Of a DNA stretch of 64,000 nucleotides, positions 16,777-24,675 are shown one piece after another (the first letter of the stretch is position 1; every line of letters begins with the position of its first letter). This DNA comes from Enterovibrio paralichthyis. GTDB lineage: Bacteria; Pseudomonadota; Gammaproteobacteria; Enterobacterales; Vibrionaceae. A model generated the notes under the pieces. That model worked only from the letters and a program-made list of their open reading frames with translations. It did not search any database and was not told where the DNA came from. The translations under genes and the position numbers were made by a program. The stretch is from assembly GCF_019209835.1 (NCBI RefSeq), contig NZ_JAHUTS010000006.1, positions 62,001 through 126,000 on the forward strand, read 5' to 3'.

Positions 16777-18378
16777 TCAGTTCACCCTGCTCACTGCTAC
16801 CCCTGTCGAAGCAGCTTGTTTCGACAACAATACCCGCGCTGCTGCGACTGCACTTTCCGGCCTTGGTGAATGGGCGCAAAGGTAGTTCACCACATCCGGG
16901 TATTCCAAGGCATCGTAAGGGCTTCGCAGACCAACAACGACAAGGTTGCTGAAATCTCGGCTCAGTTGCTGCACCGTTTGTTTCGCTTCTACCTGATCAA
17001 AATCTTCACCCGGAAGTGGGTGGTTTTCGGTGACGACCACCAGATAGCCATCATCCAGGTTTGGCAGCGTGTCTTTAGTGACGACCTGACAGTGGGTGTG
17101 CAGCTTGGCCAGTTCATCGCGGAAAGCGTCAAATGCCGGTTGCGCTTGATTGGGGCCGATTCCGCGCGGGTTCATCAGGTTGTGATAGCTCGATTTTGGT
17201 GTGGCGTTCAAAAGGTAAAGCGGCTTGTCGGCAACGTCTTTGAGGCCACCACGCAGCCATACCACACCCTCATTCGCAGCCTGTTGAGCGACTTCTCGGT
17301 TTTCTGCAAACGAGAATGGCTGGTAAAGCGTTTGTGGAACCAGTTTCGCCAGCTTGAATGCAACAACGCGTTTTACCGCATCATCAATCACGGATTCTGC
17401 CAGCTCGCCAGTTTCCACCGCATCAATCAGGCCGTGGATCATCGCCAGTTGTTTATCAAGATAAGCATCGGAGTGATCATAGTGCTCTTCCGAAAGCATG
17501 ATCATGGTAATGCCCGCTTTCATCGCCTTAACGGCAGCATCAACCGGTTGATAGTGATTCTGTATAGCCCCCATGTTCATGCTGTCAGAAATGATAATAC
17601 CTTCAAAGCCCATATCCCCACGCAGAACATTTTGCAGGATCACCGGGGACAAGGTTGCAGGGGCTGAATCATCCAGTTGCGGATAGAGAATATGGCTGGT
17701 CATGATGAGATCGACACCGGCATCAATCGCCGCCTGAAACGGCGCGAGGTCGTTGGCTTTCAGTTCATCATAAGATTTATCCACCCGTGGGATTTCCCGG
17801 TGGGTGTCACCGTGGGTATCGCCATGTCCGGGGAAGTGCTTGGCACAGGCGACGATATCACCTTGATGCAACCCTTTCACTGCTGCCGCGGAATGGGCAC
17901 TCACTTTGCTCGGCACATCCCCAAACGAGCGGGTATCAATAATCGGTGATGCTGGGTTTAAGTTAACGTCGCAACACGGGCCCAGAATGCAGTTAAAGCC
18001 TGCGCTTCGCATTTCTTCGCCAAATACACGGTACATGTTGGCCGTGCCGCTCACCTCTTCAGCCACGCCCAACGCCAGATTACCAGGGCCAGTTGTTGAC
18101 TCACCCACCAGCACGCCCCACGCGCCTTCCTGATCCACACCCAGGAGCAGTGGTAAACGGTCGTGTTGTTTGAGCAAGGCATCCAAACCTTTGTTCAGCA
18201 CGTGTGCTTCTTCGAAGGTTTCAGCATTGTCCTGACTGAGGTAACAACCGCCGAGGTTATATTCAGCGATCATCTGGGCAGCGGTGTCTGCCGTCTTTCC
18301 GGGAAACGCCAGAATAAAGAGTTGCCCGATTTTCTCTTTCAGGCTCCATTTGGCGATCTGTTGCTCAATTGGGTTCAT
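16777..18378 (-). CDS. Glycoside hydrolase family 3, beta-N-acetylglucosaminidase type
   Basis: A 533-residue enzyme expected to release terminal N-acetylglucosamine. The NagZ-type signature KHFPGHGDTHGDTH (180-193) supplies the Asp191/His193 acid-base dyad that is specific to GH3 N-acetylglucosaminidases. The nucleophile is Asp265 in IISDSMNMGA. A C-terminal domain of about 170 residues follows the TIM barrel. Single-domain NagZ of Gram-negatives is about 340 residues, so this is the longer two-domain form. No signal peptide is visible, so it should act in the cytoplasm. The neighbours do not form an obvious chitin operon, but a GH20 enzyme and a ROK regulator occur at 39-42 kb. Confidence 0.87.
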   Translation of the reverse strand: MNPIEQQIAKWSLKEKIGQLFILAFPGKTADTAAQMIAEYNLGGCYLSQDNAETFEEAHVLNKGLDALLKQHDRLPLLLGVDQEGAWGVLVGESTTGPGNLALGVAEEVSGTANMYRVFGEEMRSAGFNCILGPCCDVNLNPASPIIDTRSFGDVPSKVSAHSAAAVKGLHQGDIVACAKHFPGHGDTHGDTHREIPRVDKSYDELKANDLAPFQAAIDAGVDLIMTSHILYPQLDDSAPATLSPVILQNVLRGDMGFEGIIISDSMNMGAIQNHYQPVDAAVKAMKAGITMIMLSEEHYDHSDAYLDKQLAMIHGLIDAVETGELAESVIDDAVKRVVAFKLAKLVPQTLYQPFSFAENREVAQQAANEGVVWLRGGLKDVADKPLYLLNATPKSSYHNLMNPRGIGPNQAQPAFDAFRDELAKLHTHCQVVTKDTLPNLDDGYLVVVTENHPLPGEDFDQVEAKQTVQQLSRDFSNLVVVGLRSPYDALEYPDVVNYLCAHSPRPESAVAAARVLLSKQAASTGVAVSRVN

Positions 18379-18663
18379 GTTTTCTCCTCAACGTTTCCTA
18401 TTGTTGCCTACGCGGCTTGTACGGGTGTAGGAGAGCATAAGTTGGAATGCTATGTGATTGTTTTCTTGAGATCCCAGATGCTGGAAATGCTTTATTGAGC
18501 AACCTGATATCATCTCGTTTTGCGACGGTATTCATCTTCACAGTGAGATGCGATTGGGTTGGGAAACTATTCGGGAATTTCAGATTCAATACGGTTAGCT
18601 CGAATGGGATGCCTCACACTCTTGTATCATTAACTTAGGGATGAGGAAGCGGGTTTAACCATA

Positions 18664-19176
18664 TTGAAAAGTTCAAGCAGCAAAGTCTTACTGCTATTAG
18701 CGCTGATATACGGAGCACCCACTGTCTGTGCCAGTGAGTCGCCCGACGCTCTGCAAATCCAGCTTGCCAAGAAAATCGTGGTGGATAACCACAGTCGCGG
18801 CTATCCACTCGCCAAAGAAACGTTTCTCCAACTCATAAACGGAAAACAAGCAGGTGATGCATGGTTTTACCTGTTTTTGATTGCTTACTACGAAAAAGAG
18901 CATGACCAAGATGTGAATGCCTATTTAGACCTGTTGAACAACGCGCAATCAAATGGCTCTTTATTGGCAATCGCGACCCTTTATTACATCTACCAGACTT
19001 CCTACCTGATCGCCGCACCTGACACTCAAAAAGCGGATGAGCTAAACGCTGAATTCCAGAAACTCGCCAAAGAGCAAGATATCCCAGAGCAGTTTTCATT
19101 TGGCATGATGGTAAATACAGCGAGAAAACTTTTAGGGGTGAATGAGATGGAGATGGAAAAGGAAAGAAATGACTGA
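18664..19176 (+). CDS. Secreted hypothetical protein
   Basis: An unrecognised 170-residue protein with a signal-peptide-like N terminus: a basic start, a leucine-rich core, then Ala-Ser cleavage near residue 24. The mature part is alpha-helical in appearance, with paired helices around WFYLFLIAYYEKEH and LLAIATLYYIYQTSYL, reminiscent of a TPR or Sel1-like solenoid. The end is charged (EMEMEKERND). No ATG is available upstream of the signal peptide, so a TTG at 18664 is the only good start, with GAGGAAG 14 bases before it. It stands alone between a GH3 gene and a LysR gene. Confidence 0.5.
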   Translation: MKSSSSKVLLLLALIYGAPTVCASESPDALQIQLAKKIVVDNHSRGYPLAKETFLQLINGKQAGDAWFYLFLIAYYEKEHDQDVNAYLDLLNNAQSNGSLLAIATLYYIYQTSYLIAAPDTQKADELNAEFQKLAKEQDIPEQFSFGMMVNTARKLLGVNEMEMEKERND

Positions 19177-19290
19177 ACAGGAAAGGGATTTCAAACACGG
19201 AATAGCAAGGATGCCTTTGCGATCTGCTGCAATCCAAAAACTCTCATCACAACCAATCGAGGCATTTCAAGGCACATGTATCGCCTCAAC

Positions 19291-20259
19291 CTACTGACAT
19301 TCTGAACTCACGCCTGCCCCCAATTTTCCGTCAACGGAAATCGCTGGCGAAATATTGTCGGACAGTGCCTCCGCCAGAAAACGCCACACTGCATCAACGG
19401 CCTTGCTTCGGGTTTCCCGGCCCAAGCAGACTAACTGAACCGGCTTGTTTTCAGGGCTTTGCCATTCCGTCAGAATCGGTACCAGTTTCCCCTGAGCGAT
19501 TTCTTCTGAAATGGTGTTCGGGTCGACGGTCACTATGCCTAAACCTTCCACAGCCAAATCCACCATCGCCCTGCCATCATTGCCAACAATGGCACCTTTC
19601 ACTTCAACGGACTGGATTTCCCCGTTTGGGTGGGTGAAGTGCCAATGGTTCATCGTTGCGGCGTTGTTCTTGAACACCATGCAGTCATGATCTTTGAGTT
19701 GATGTGGCGTTTTCGGCTTGCCGTGTTCGGCAAGGTAAGAAGGCGCGGCGAAAGTGCCGTGGGTTTTCGTCCCTATCGGGCGTGCCACCAATGTCGAGTC
19801 CGGCAGCTTTCCGGTGCGGATAGCAATATCAACGCCCGCTTCAAGCAGATCAACCACATCATCGGAATAATCAAGCTGCAGTGTAATTTTGGGAAAACGC
19901 TGGCGCAGCGCTTTCACGTGCGGGGTGAGGTACTGTCTTCCAATCAGTGTCGATGTGCTGATCACCACCCTCCCCGCCGGTTCCGCCTGCCCTTCCATCA
20001 GCAAATGACGGGTTTCCCCCACCAGTTGACCAAGTGATTCCGTTGCATTCATCAGCCGCAGGCCATCTTCCGTCAGGCGCAATTTGCGTGTGCTGCGCTG
20101 TAACAGGCGCTGCTCCATATACTGCTCAAGCTGAGAGACTTTCTTGCTGACCGAAGAACGCGGCAAGCCCAGCTGGTTTGCCGCTGCCTGAAAACTGCCC
20201 AGCTCGCTCACCAGTCTGAACACGTAGATGTTCGGCAACTGTTGGTGTAATTGCTCCAT
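19291..20259 (-). CDS. LysR-family transcriptional regulator
   Basis: A 322-residue regulator. The helix-turn-helix covers about 18-38 (GSFQAAANQLGLPRSSVSKK), followed by the LysR linker helix and effector domain. The profile, with LRLTEDGLRLM and a short Cys/Ser-rich C terminus, resembles the CrgA/DmlR subgroup that represses adjacent oxidoreductase genes. I chose the ATG at 20257-20259, with AAGGGAAA ten bases upstream, over the frame start at 20304. It is divergent from the SDR gene 104 bases away and probably regulates it. Confidence 0.85.
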   Translation of the reverse strand: MEQLHQQLPNIYVFRLVSELGSFQAAANQLGLPRSSVSKKVSQLEQYMEQRLLQRSTRKLRLTEDGLRLMNATESLGQLVGETRHLLMEGQAEPAGRVVISTSTLIGRQYLTPHVKALRQRFPKITLQLDYSDDVVDLLEAGVDIAIRTGKLPDSTLVARPIGTKTHGTFAAPSYLAEHGKPKTPHQLKDHDCMVFKNNAATMNHWHFTHPNGEIQSVEVKGAIVGNDGRAMVDLAVEGLGIVTVDPNTISEEIAQGKLVPILTEWQSPENKPVQLVCLGRETRSKAVDAVWRFLAEALSDNISPAISVDGKLGAGVSSECQ

Positions 20260-20363
20260 GCCAATGTTTCCCTTTTGGCAACAAATTGATTCCATATTAG
20301 GCACTAAAAGGCGAACAATTCAACCGCTAGGATAAGCCTGTCAATCACGAACAAGGAAGCATC

Positions 20364-21092
20364 ATGGAAAACAAAACGATTTTAGTGACGGGTGGTACAG
20401 CAGGCATTGGACTGGAAACCGCAAAAACACTGGCAGCCCAGGGAAACACCGTTATCGTCACCGGACGCGATGAAGAAAAGCTGCGCCGCGTATCCGCCCA
20501 ATCCGGTGTTCAGGCGTTTCGCTGCGACAGCGGCAACCCGGTGGAAATCACGGCTTTGGCTGAACAACTCAAGCAAGCCGATATTACCCTCGACGGCCTG
20601 GTGTTAAATGCGGGTGTCTTTTTCCCGCAGCCCATCGGTGAAATCTCCGCCGACGACATCAACCATACCTTTGCGATTAATATGGCCGGGCCATTGCTGA
20701 CGTTGCAATCGCTCTTGCCACTGCTGAAAAACCCCGCGAGTGTGGTGATGGTATCCAGCGTTGTGCTGGATAAAACCTGGCCTTCCACCGCCGTGTACAC
20801 CGCCAGCAAAGCAGCACTTGAAGCCATTGCCAGTGTGGCGAGCGTGGAACTGGCTGGACGCGGTATCAGAATCAACACTGTCCGTCCTGGCGTAACTCTG
20901 ACCGAGATTCAGGCTAAGGCTGGCATGTCTGAGGACGACATTGCAGCATTGGCTGAAGGACTGTCTTCAACACCACTCGGACGGGCATTGGTCGCTGACG
21001 ATCTGGTGCCCGCGATTACCTTCCTGCTTTCCGACGGTTCATTGCCCATGCGCAATGCGGTCATGACCGTCGATGGGGGCGTTCGTCTTTAA
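20364..21092 (+). CDS. Short-chain dehydrogenase/reductase (SDR)
   Basis: A classical SDR oxidoreductase of 242 residues with a Rossmann fold. Visible are the cofactor motif TGGTAGIG (9-16), the structural NAG motif (about 90-92) and the catalytic YTASK (Tyr and Lys, about 151-155) with a Ser upstream (MVSSVV). The TGR residues after the second strand suggest NADPH preference. A good AAGGAAG element precedes the ATG. Its probable regulator is the divergent LysR gene. The substrate is unknown. Confidence 0.9.
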   Translation: MENKTILVTGGTAGIGLETAKTLAAQGNTVIVTGRDEEKLRRVSAQSGVQAFRCDSGNPVEITALAEQLKQADITLDGLVLNAGVFFPQPIGEISADDINHTFAINMAGPLLTLQSLLPLLKNPASVVMVSSVVLDKTWPSTAVYTASKAALEAIASVASVELAGRGIRINTVRPGVTLTEIQAKAGMSEDDIAALAEGLSSTPLGRALVADDLVPAITFLLSDGSLPMRNAVMTVDGGVRL

Positions 21093-21198
21093 CTCCTATA
21101 AACCACACACTTTAAGTGGAATTCGTGACACATATAAATGTAACTTTCTGAATTATCGATATATTGCTCGCCATTGATAATGCAGTAAGGAAATCAAT

Positions 21199-22266
21199 GT
21201 GAAACGAATTGGAATCATCGGCGGCATGGGTAATGAAGCCATGGTCGATCTGGTCGAAAAGATTGCCGCCAACCCTGAGCACCAAAGCGCAGAATACCTG
21301 GTGTTTGGAAATTCACGCCTGGCCTACAAACCGGAAGAAGTGGGGGTTGAGTGGCAGCCGGCCGATGAACCGGAGCTGAGAAAGCACGATACCGCCACCT
21401 TCACCCTACGTTTTATGCAGCACCTTGGCGCATCGGTGCTGGGGCTTGCTTGCAACAGTGCTCATGAACTTTTCCGCACCCTGACGCCGAATGTTCCCGT
21501 TCCTTTTGTCGATATGGTCAACGAAACAGCCAAACGCCAGCGTGGATGTGAAGAACGCATTCTGGTGATGGGTGTCACCAGCCTGGTTTGCTCCGGCCTT
21601 TATCAGAAGGCGCTGGCGGAATTTGGGCTCGACAGTGTTGCACCGGACAGTGCCAATCAGGCCAAGGTGATGGACGCGATTTACAACAGCGAGTTTGGTA
21701 TTAAAACGGCACAAATCACTGCACAGGCAGAGAACCTGCTTTGCGAGGTGATCAACGCTGAAACCGAGCGCCACGACTGCAATAAAGTGGTGTTGGGCTG
21801 TACTGAACTGCCTCTGGCGTTAACGCCGATAAGCGTTGAGCGTTTCAAAAAAGAGGGGCGACTGAACCTGAATATCGAGGTGATTGATGCATCTCAGGTG
21901 CTGGCAGAGAGTCTTCAATGCGCTGAAGGGCAAGCACATACGCTGGAAAGTTCGCTGGATAGCTACCATGGTGAGCATTGCGACTGGCTGGCACCGCTGG
22001 CCGTAAGTGTTCAGGATTTACCTTCCCTGTGCGATATCCAAAAGCGCATCTTCAATTTGACCGAGCAGTTCCTGGCGGCGCGTGGCGAACGAATCCGTGG
22101 CAGCTACTCGCATCTGCCAACGCTGTTTTTCTCTGAAAGCGCAACGGATGTCGCCACAAAACTGACTGCGCTTGGTATTGAAGTCTTCCCGCAGGCAGCG
22201 CTGAGCGATGAAGATGTCTTTGCCGCGCTGTCCCGTCACGCGGTATCCAAGCCAACGGCTAAATAA
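21199..22266 (+). CDS. Aspartate/glutamate racemase-family protein with C-terminal extension
   Basis: A 355-residue protein whose first 240 residues match cofactor-independent amino acid racemases. It starts with GIIGGMG, has one catalytic Cys in GLACNSAHE (Cys85) and the second in LGCTELPL (Cys201). Both Cys are present, so racemase activity is plausible. The last roughly 110 residues, from about 245, are not part of the usual 230-250-residue family and look like a separate domain with a helix-rich start. The start codon is GTG at 21199, with TAAGGA upstream; the overlapping ATG at 21197 leads straight to a stop. The substrate is unknown. Confidence 0.8.
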   Translation: MKRIGIIGGMGNEAMVDLVEKIAANPEHQSAEYLVFGNSRLAYKPEEVGVEWQPADEPELRKHDTATFTLRFMQHLGASVLGLACNSAHELFRTLTPNVPVPFVDMVNETAKRQRGCEERILVMGVTSLVCSGLYQKALAEFGLDSVAPDSANQAKVMDAIYNSEFGIKTAQITAQAENLLCEVINAETERHDCNKVVLGCTELPLALTPISVERFKKEGRLNLNIEVIDASQVLAESLQCAEGQAHTLESSLDSYHGEHCDWLAPLAVSVQDLPSLCDIQKRIFNLTEQFLAARGERIRGSYSHLPTLFFSESATDVATKLTALGIEVFPQAALSDEDVFAALSRHAVSKPTAK

Positions 22267-22396
22267 AACTGAATTAATCACGACGCAATCTGCCAGTTTT
22301 TTGTGCGAGGTTTAAGCAGAGATGGCAGGTTGTGTTGATTGAATTTTGGCCCTTTTTGAGATCCAGAAGTTGCTATTTAATTAGGAAAAGTCCAGC

Positions 22397-22963
22397 ATGA
22401 TATTTGAAGGCATTCAGCCACCTTATGTGGCATTTTATGGACAAGCTATAAGATTCCATTGTGAAGCAGCAATGGAATCTATAGATTTTATTCATTCATT
22501 TGCCAGCATGACGAACAAGAAAAATGGTGAATATGAACTCACAGGTGAGTTGACTGATCAAATATTGAATCATCTACATAATGTATTTCTTCATGCTGCA
22601 TCTATATCCAGATATTTTTGGCCTACTACAAAAGGGGAAAATAAAATTCATCAAAAAAGAGCGTCGCAGTTAAGAAGTATCTTTAATATAGATGGTAATA
22701 ATCCACTCAAAAGCAGAAAACTTAGAAATTGTCTTGAGCATTTTGATGAGAATTTGGACAAATACCTAAACGAAAAACCTGTTGTAGGATTCATTATTCC
22801 TTCGTATGTTGGTGGAGAAATTGAGAGCGACGGCGTGCCTGTCCATTTGTTCAGGGCTTTTTATATTGATACTGCAATATTTGAAGTCCTTGGTGAAAGA
22901 TTTGACGTTCAGCCGATTGTGAACGCTATATGTGATCTACATTCCGGAGTAGATGTTAGATAA
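22397..22963 (+). CDS. HEPN-like hypothetical protein
   Basis: A 188-residue protein, AT-rich compared with its neighbours. It is mostly helical and carries RNCLEH at 110-115 within LRNCLEHFDENLD. This fits the R-N-x-x-x-H form of the RX4-6H motif that defines HEPN-domain nucleases and non-catalytic HEPN proteins. No nucleotidyltransferase (MNT) partner adjoins it. A function in RNA cleavage or defence is only suggested by the motif. An AGGAAAAG element precedes the ATG. The stop codon lies within an attC-like palindrome (22958-23073), consistent with past cassette acquisition. Confidence 0.55.
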   Translation: MIFEGIQPPYVAFYGQAIRFHCEAAMESIDFIHSFASMTNKKNGEYELTGELTDQILNHLHNVFLHAASISRYFWPTTKGENKIHQKRASQLRSIFNIDGNNPLKSRKLRNCLEHFDENLDKYLNEKPVVGFIIPSYVGGEIESDGVPVHLFRAFYIDTAIFEVLGERFDVQPIVNAICDLHSGVDVR

Positions 22964-23073
22964 CAAGAATGAATGTGGACGTTTACTCGAAGCGCATTTT
23001 TTAATGCTATCCAGAAATTTAGGCGTTTAAATCAGATTTGGCTTAGTAAGCTCCAGTTATTCAGTTGTTAGGC
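22958..23073 (+). repeat. attC-like recombination site (integron cassette end)
   Basis: The 116-base interval between two AT-rich ORFs has cassette-end features. It starts at AGATAAC, overlapping the upstream stop codon, and ends at GTTAGGC (23067-23073), which fits the GTTRRRY core. The arms are imperfectly complementary: the 5' arm TAACAAGAATGAATGTGGAC and the inverse of the 3' arm share TAACAA, GAAT, TGGA, TTACT and AAGC blocks in order. The centre forms a smaller hairpin (GCATT/AATGC). The 5' core matches the RYYYAAC consensus poorly. No integrase is in the window. Confidence 0.5.
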
Positions 23074-23088
23074 ATTAAAGAGGAATAT

Positions 23089-23511
23089 ATGGACTCAACG
23101 ATTATTGGTGCTTTGATTGGTGGTGTAGCAACTATTTTGGCAGTTTTTATTTCTTGGTCACTGCACAAAAAAGTCACCACTCAAGAATCGATAAATACCT
23201 CATCACGTCGAAAGGAAACCTATGCCCCTGACGAACACGACATCTATTTTATGCAGTTTATTCTTCACGACGGTTACGAGGAAAACACTCCTATCTCGAC
23301 CAACGAGCTTGCGATACATCATAATGAATATTCACCATTAGAGTTAGAAGTGAAACTGATAAATCTAGATAACAAAGGCTTTGTAAAACGTGTAAACCGA
23401 GAAGATTGTGGTTTGGGGCAGTGGCAGATGACCTTACAAGGAGTGGAGTTTATGCTTAGTAATAAGCATACTCTGCAAGATTTAGTCGAAGAGCGGCGGA
23501 AGCATACCTAA
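23089..23511 (+). CDS. Membrane-anchored winged-helix-like hypothetical protein
   Basis: A 140-residue protein with one N-terminal transmembrane helix (about 5-25, IGALIGGVATILAVFISW). A linker leads to a cytoplasmic part that reads like a winged helix: a helix around TNELAIHHNEYSPLELEVKL, then LDNKGFVKRVN and a strand WQMTLQGVEFML. The ATG at 23089 has AGAGGAA upstream. It lies 15 bases after an attC-like core and has the same low GC as the preceding HEPN-like gene, so both may be former cassettes. The function is unknown. Confidence 0.5.
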   Translation: MDSTIIGALIGGVATILAVFISWSLHKKVTTQESINTSSRRKETYAPDEHDIYFMQFILHDGYEENTPISTNELAIHHNEYSPLELEVKLINLDNKGFVKRVNREDCGLGQWQMTLQGVEFMLSNKHTLQDLVEERRKHT

Positions 23512-23556
23512 CACATATGAGCCCTTCTCCGGTCAATAGGCAATAACATTCTTTTT

Positions 23557-23672
23557 GCTGCGTTAGCAGCCATTTCTCTCGAACAGAAAAGCCGTCTACT
23601 TCGTTTTGCCCAAAACGCCCCAAAGATCAAAAACCAAAACCCCCATCTAACTTCCCCCTTAAAAGGGGGAAG
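23557..23672. repeat. Intergenic palindrome pair, possible repeat element
   Basis: Two perfect hairpins lie in the gap after the winged-helix-like gene: GCTGC-GTTA-GCAGC at 23557-23570 and CTTCCCCCTT-AA-AAGGGGGAAG at 23651-23672. The translated reading frame across the second is of the kind that often appears as spurious ORFs from dispersed intergenic repeats. Only one copy is in the window, so repeat status is unproven. Confidence 0.35.
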
Positions 23673-23692
23673 AACCAAGAGCACTTCATCCA

Positions 23693-24082
23693 CTAAAACA
23701 TGGTGTTATTGTGGGCGGATTCTTCTGGCACTTGCTGAATGGCATCCCAGTGTTCGACTATCTTGCCCTTTTTGTCGAATCGGAAGAAATCCATGGTGAC
23801 GTATTCGTCGCCGCCCGGCCAACGCTGGCGGGTATGCAATGCCACCAAATCCCCTTCTGCTATCACACGCAGAAACGCGATGTCCTTGTCCGGGAAGTCC
23901 TGGTGCATCTTTTCAAAATACGCAATAAAACCCTTTTTGCCGTCTTCCACAGCCGGATTATGCTGGGTGTAATAGTCGCCCACATACAGCTCGACTGCTT
24001 TGGCGGGTTCACCCAAATACGCGGTGCGGTAGAAGTCCATTGCAGCTTCTTTGTTGTGCTCCAGTTTTTCTTTATCGTGCAT
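23693..24082 (-). CDS. SnoaL-like / NTF2-fold protein
   Basis: A 129-residue protein of the cone-shaped NTF2/SnoaL fold, annotated elsewhere as SnoaL-like aldol condensation or polyketide cyclase-related. The pattern of an N-terminal helix pair (EAAMDFYRTAYLGEP), YTQHNPAVEDG, GDLVALHTRQRW and a final DFFRFDKKGKIVEHWD strand is typical. Many such proteins have no known substrate, and nothing nearby suggests polyketide synthesis. The ATG at 24080-24082 is preceded by GAGGTAG; the frame is open to 24142. Confidence 0.78.
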   Translation of the reverse strand: MHDKEKLEHNKEAAMDFYRTAYLGEPAKAVELYVGDYYTQHNPAVEDGKKGFIAYFEKMHQDFPDKDIAFLRVIAEGDLVALHTRQRWPGGDEYVTMDFFRFDKKGKIVEHWDAIQQVPEESAHNNTMF

Positions 24083-24106
24083 TACTACCTCGTATCCTTC
24101 ACCACG

Positions 24107-24126
24107 AAAAAACGCGCTTTCGCGCG
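24107..24126 (-). terminator. Terminator of the ydcH-like gene
   Basis: CGCGC and GCGCG pair around a four-base loop (24113-24126), followed on the minus strand by TTTTTT. It lies just downstream of the ydcH-like stop codon. Confidence 0.6.
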
Positions 24127-24162
24127 CTTTGTTCTGCGTCAATCAATGGCGTAAAGTCGCAC

Positions 24163-24408
24163 CTACTGGCTGGCTTTTTGCAGCAGCTCATACAGTTCGT
24201 CTTTGAGATCGGCGCGCTCCATTTTCAGCCGTTTCATGTCTTCGTCTTCAATCGGAGATCCTTTGAGTTCGAGCTTGCGGATTTCTGTGTCCAGAGAGTT
24301 GTAACGGGCGGCTTCCTTGGCGAAATGCATGTCCGATGCAATCAGGTGATCAATCAGGTTTTCGAGCTCTGGAAATTCGTGTTTTAGAGAATGGCTTTCA
24401 CCTAACAT
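24163..24408 (-). CDS. YdcH/DUF465 family protein
   Basis: A small 81-residue cytoplasmic coiled-coil protein. The N-terminal MLGESHSLKHEFPE segment and the LKMERADLKDELYELL C terminus match the DUF465 family (E. coli YdcH), whose function is unknown. Two adjacent ATG codons are possible starts (24411 or 24408); the second gives the family's usual MLGE beginning. The gap of 267 bases upstream contains no supported gene, although an 81-residue reading frame exists there. Confidence 0.8.
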   Translation of the reverse strand: MLGESHSLKHEFPELENLIDHLIASDMHFAKEAARYNSLDTEIRKLELKGSPIEDEDMKRLKMERADLKDELYELLQKASQ

Positions 24409-24675
24409 CATGGGCCTCTTTGTTCAGCGTTATCTTCGTGTAAAAAGTAGCAGCCCAGTCGGAAAGTGCGTTCACATTGCGCGGGTCTTGCAGCGTTTAG
24501 TGATGAACATCTCACTAAGTGCACATGAAAGCTTTTCGCGAATACGCGGCGTTCGTGGATGCGCACCGTCATGACAGCAAAACATTCCTCTGCCCTTACA
24601 GCCTGTTTCAGAATTTGGAACCCCAGACGATAGTCAAACGCCGCACCTGACAATTTCTATACTTGCTTCAAATTG

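Noticed and set aside
23512..23600. Second attC site after the winged-helix-like gene
   Set aside because: ACCTAAC at the stop fits RYYYAAC, but I found no matching GTTRRRY core or complementary arm downstream (GTTAGCA at 23563 does not fit).
23508..23693. 61-residue minus-strand reading frame
   Set aside because: It reads through the palindromes at 23557-23672 and looks like the spurious ORFs produced by intergenic repeats.
24408..24653. 81-residue minus-strand reading frame in the gap between ydcH-like and pqiA genes
   Set aside because: It is Cys/Arg-rich with no ribosome-binding site or domain and overlaps the ydcH-like start; more likely promoter DNA.
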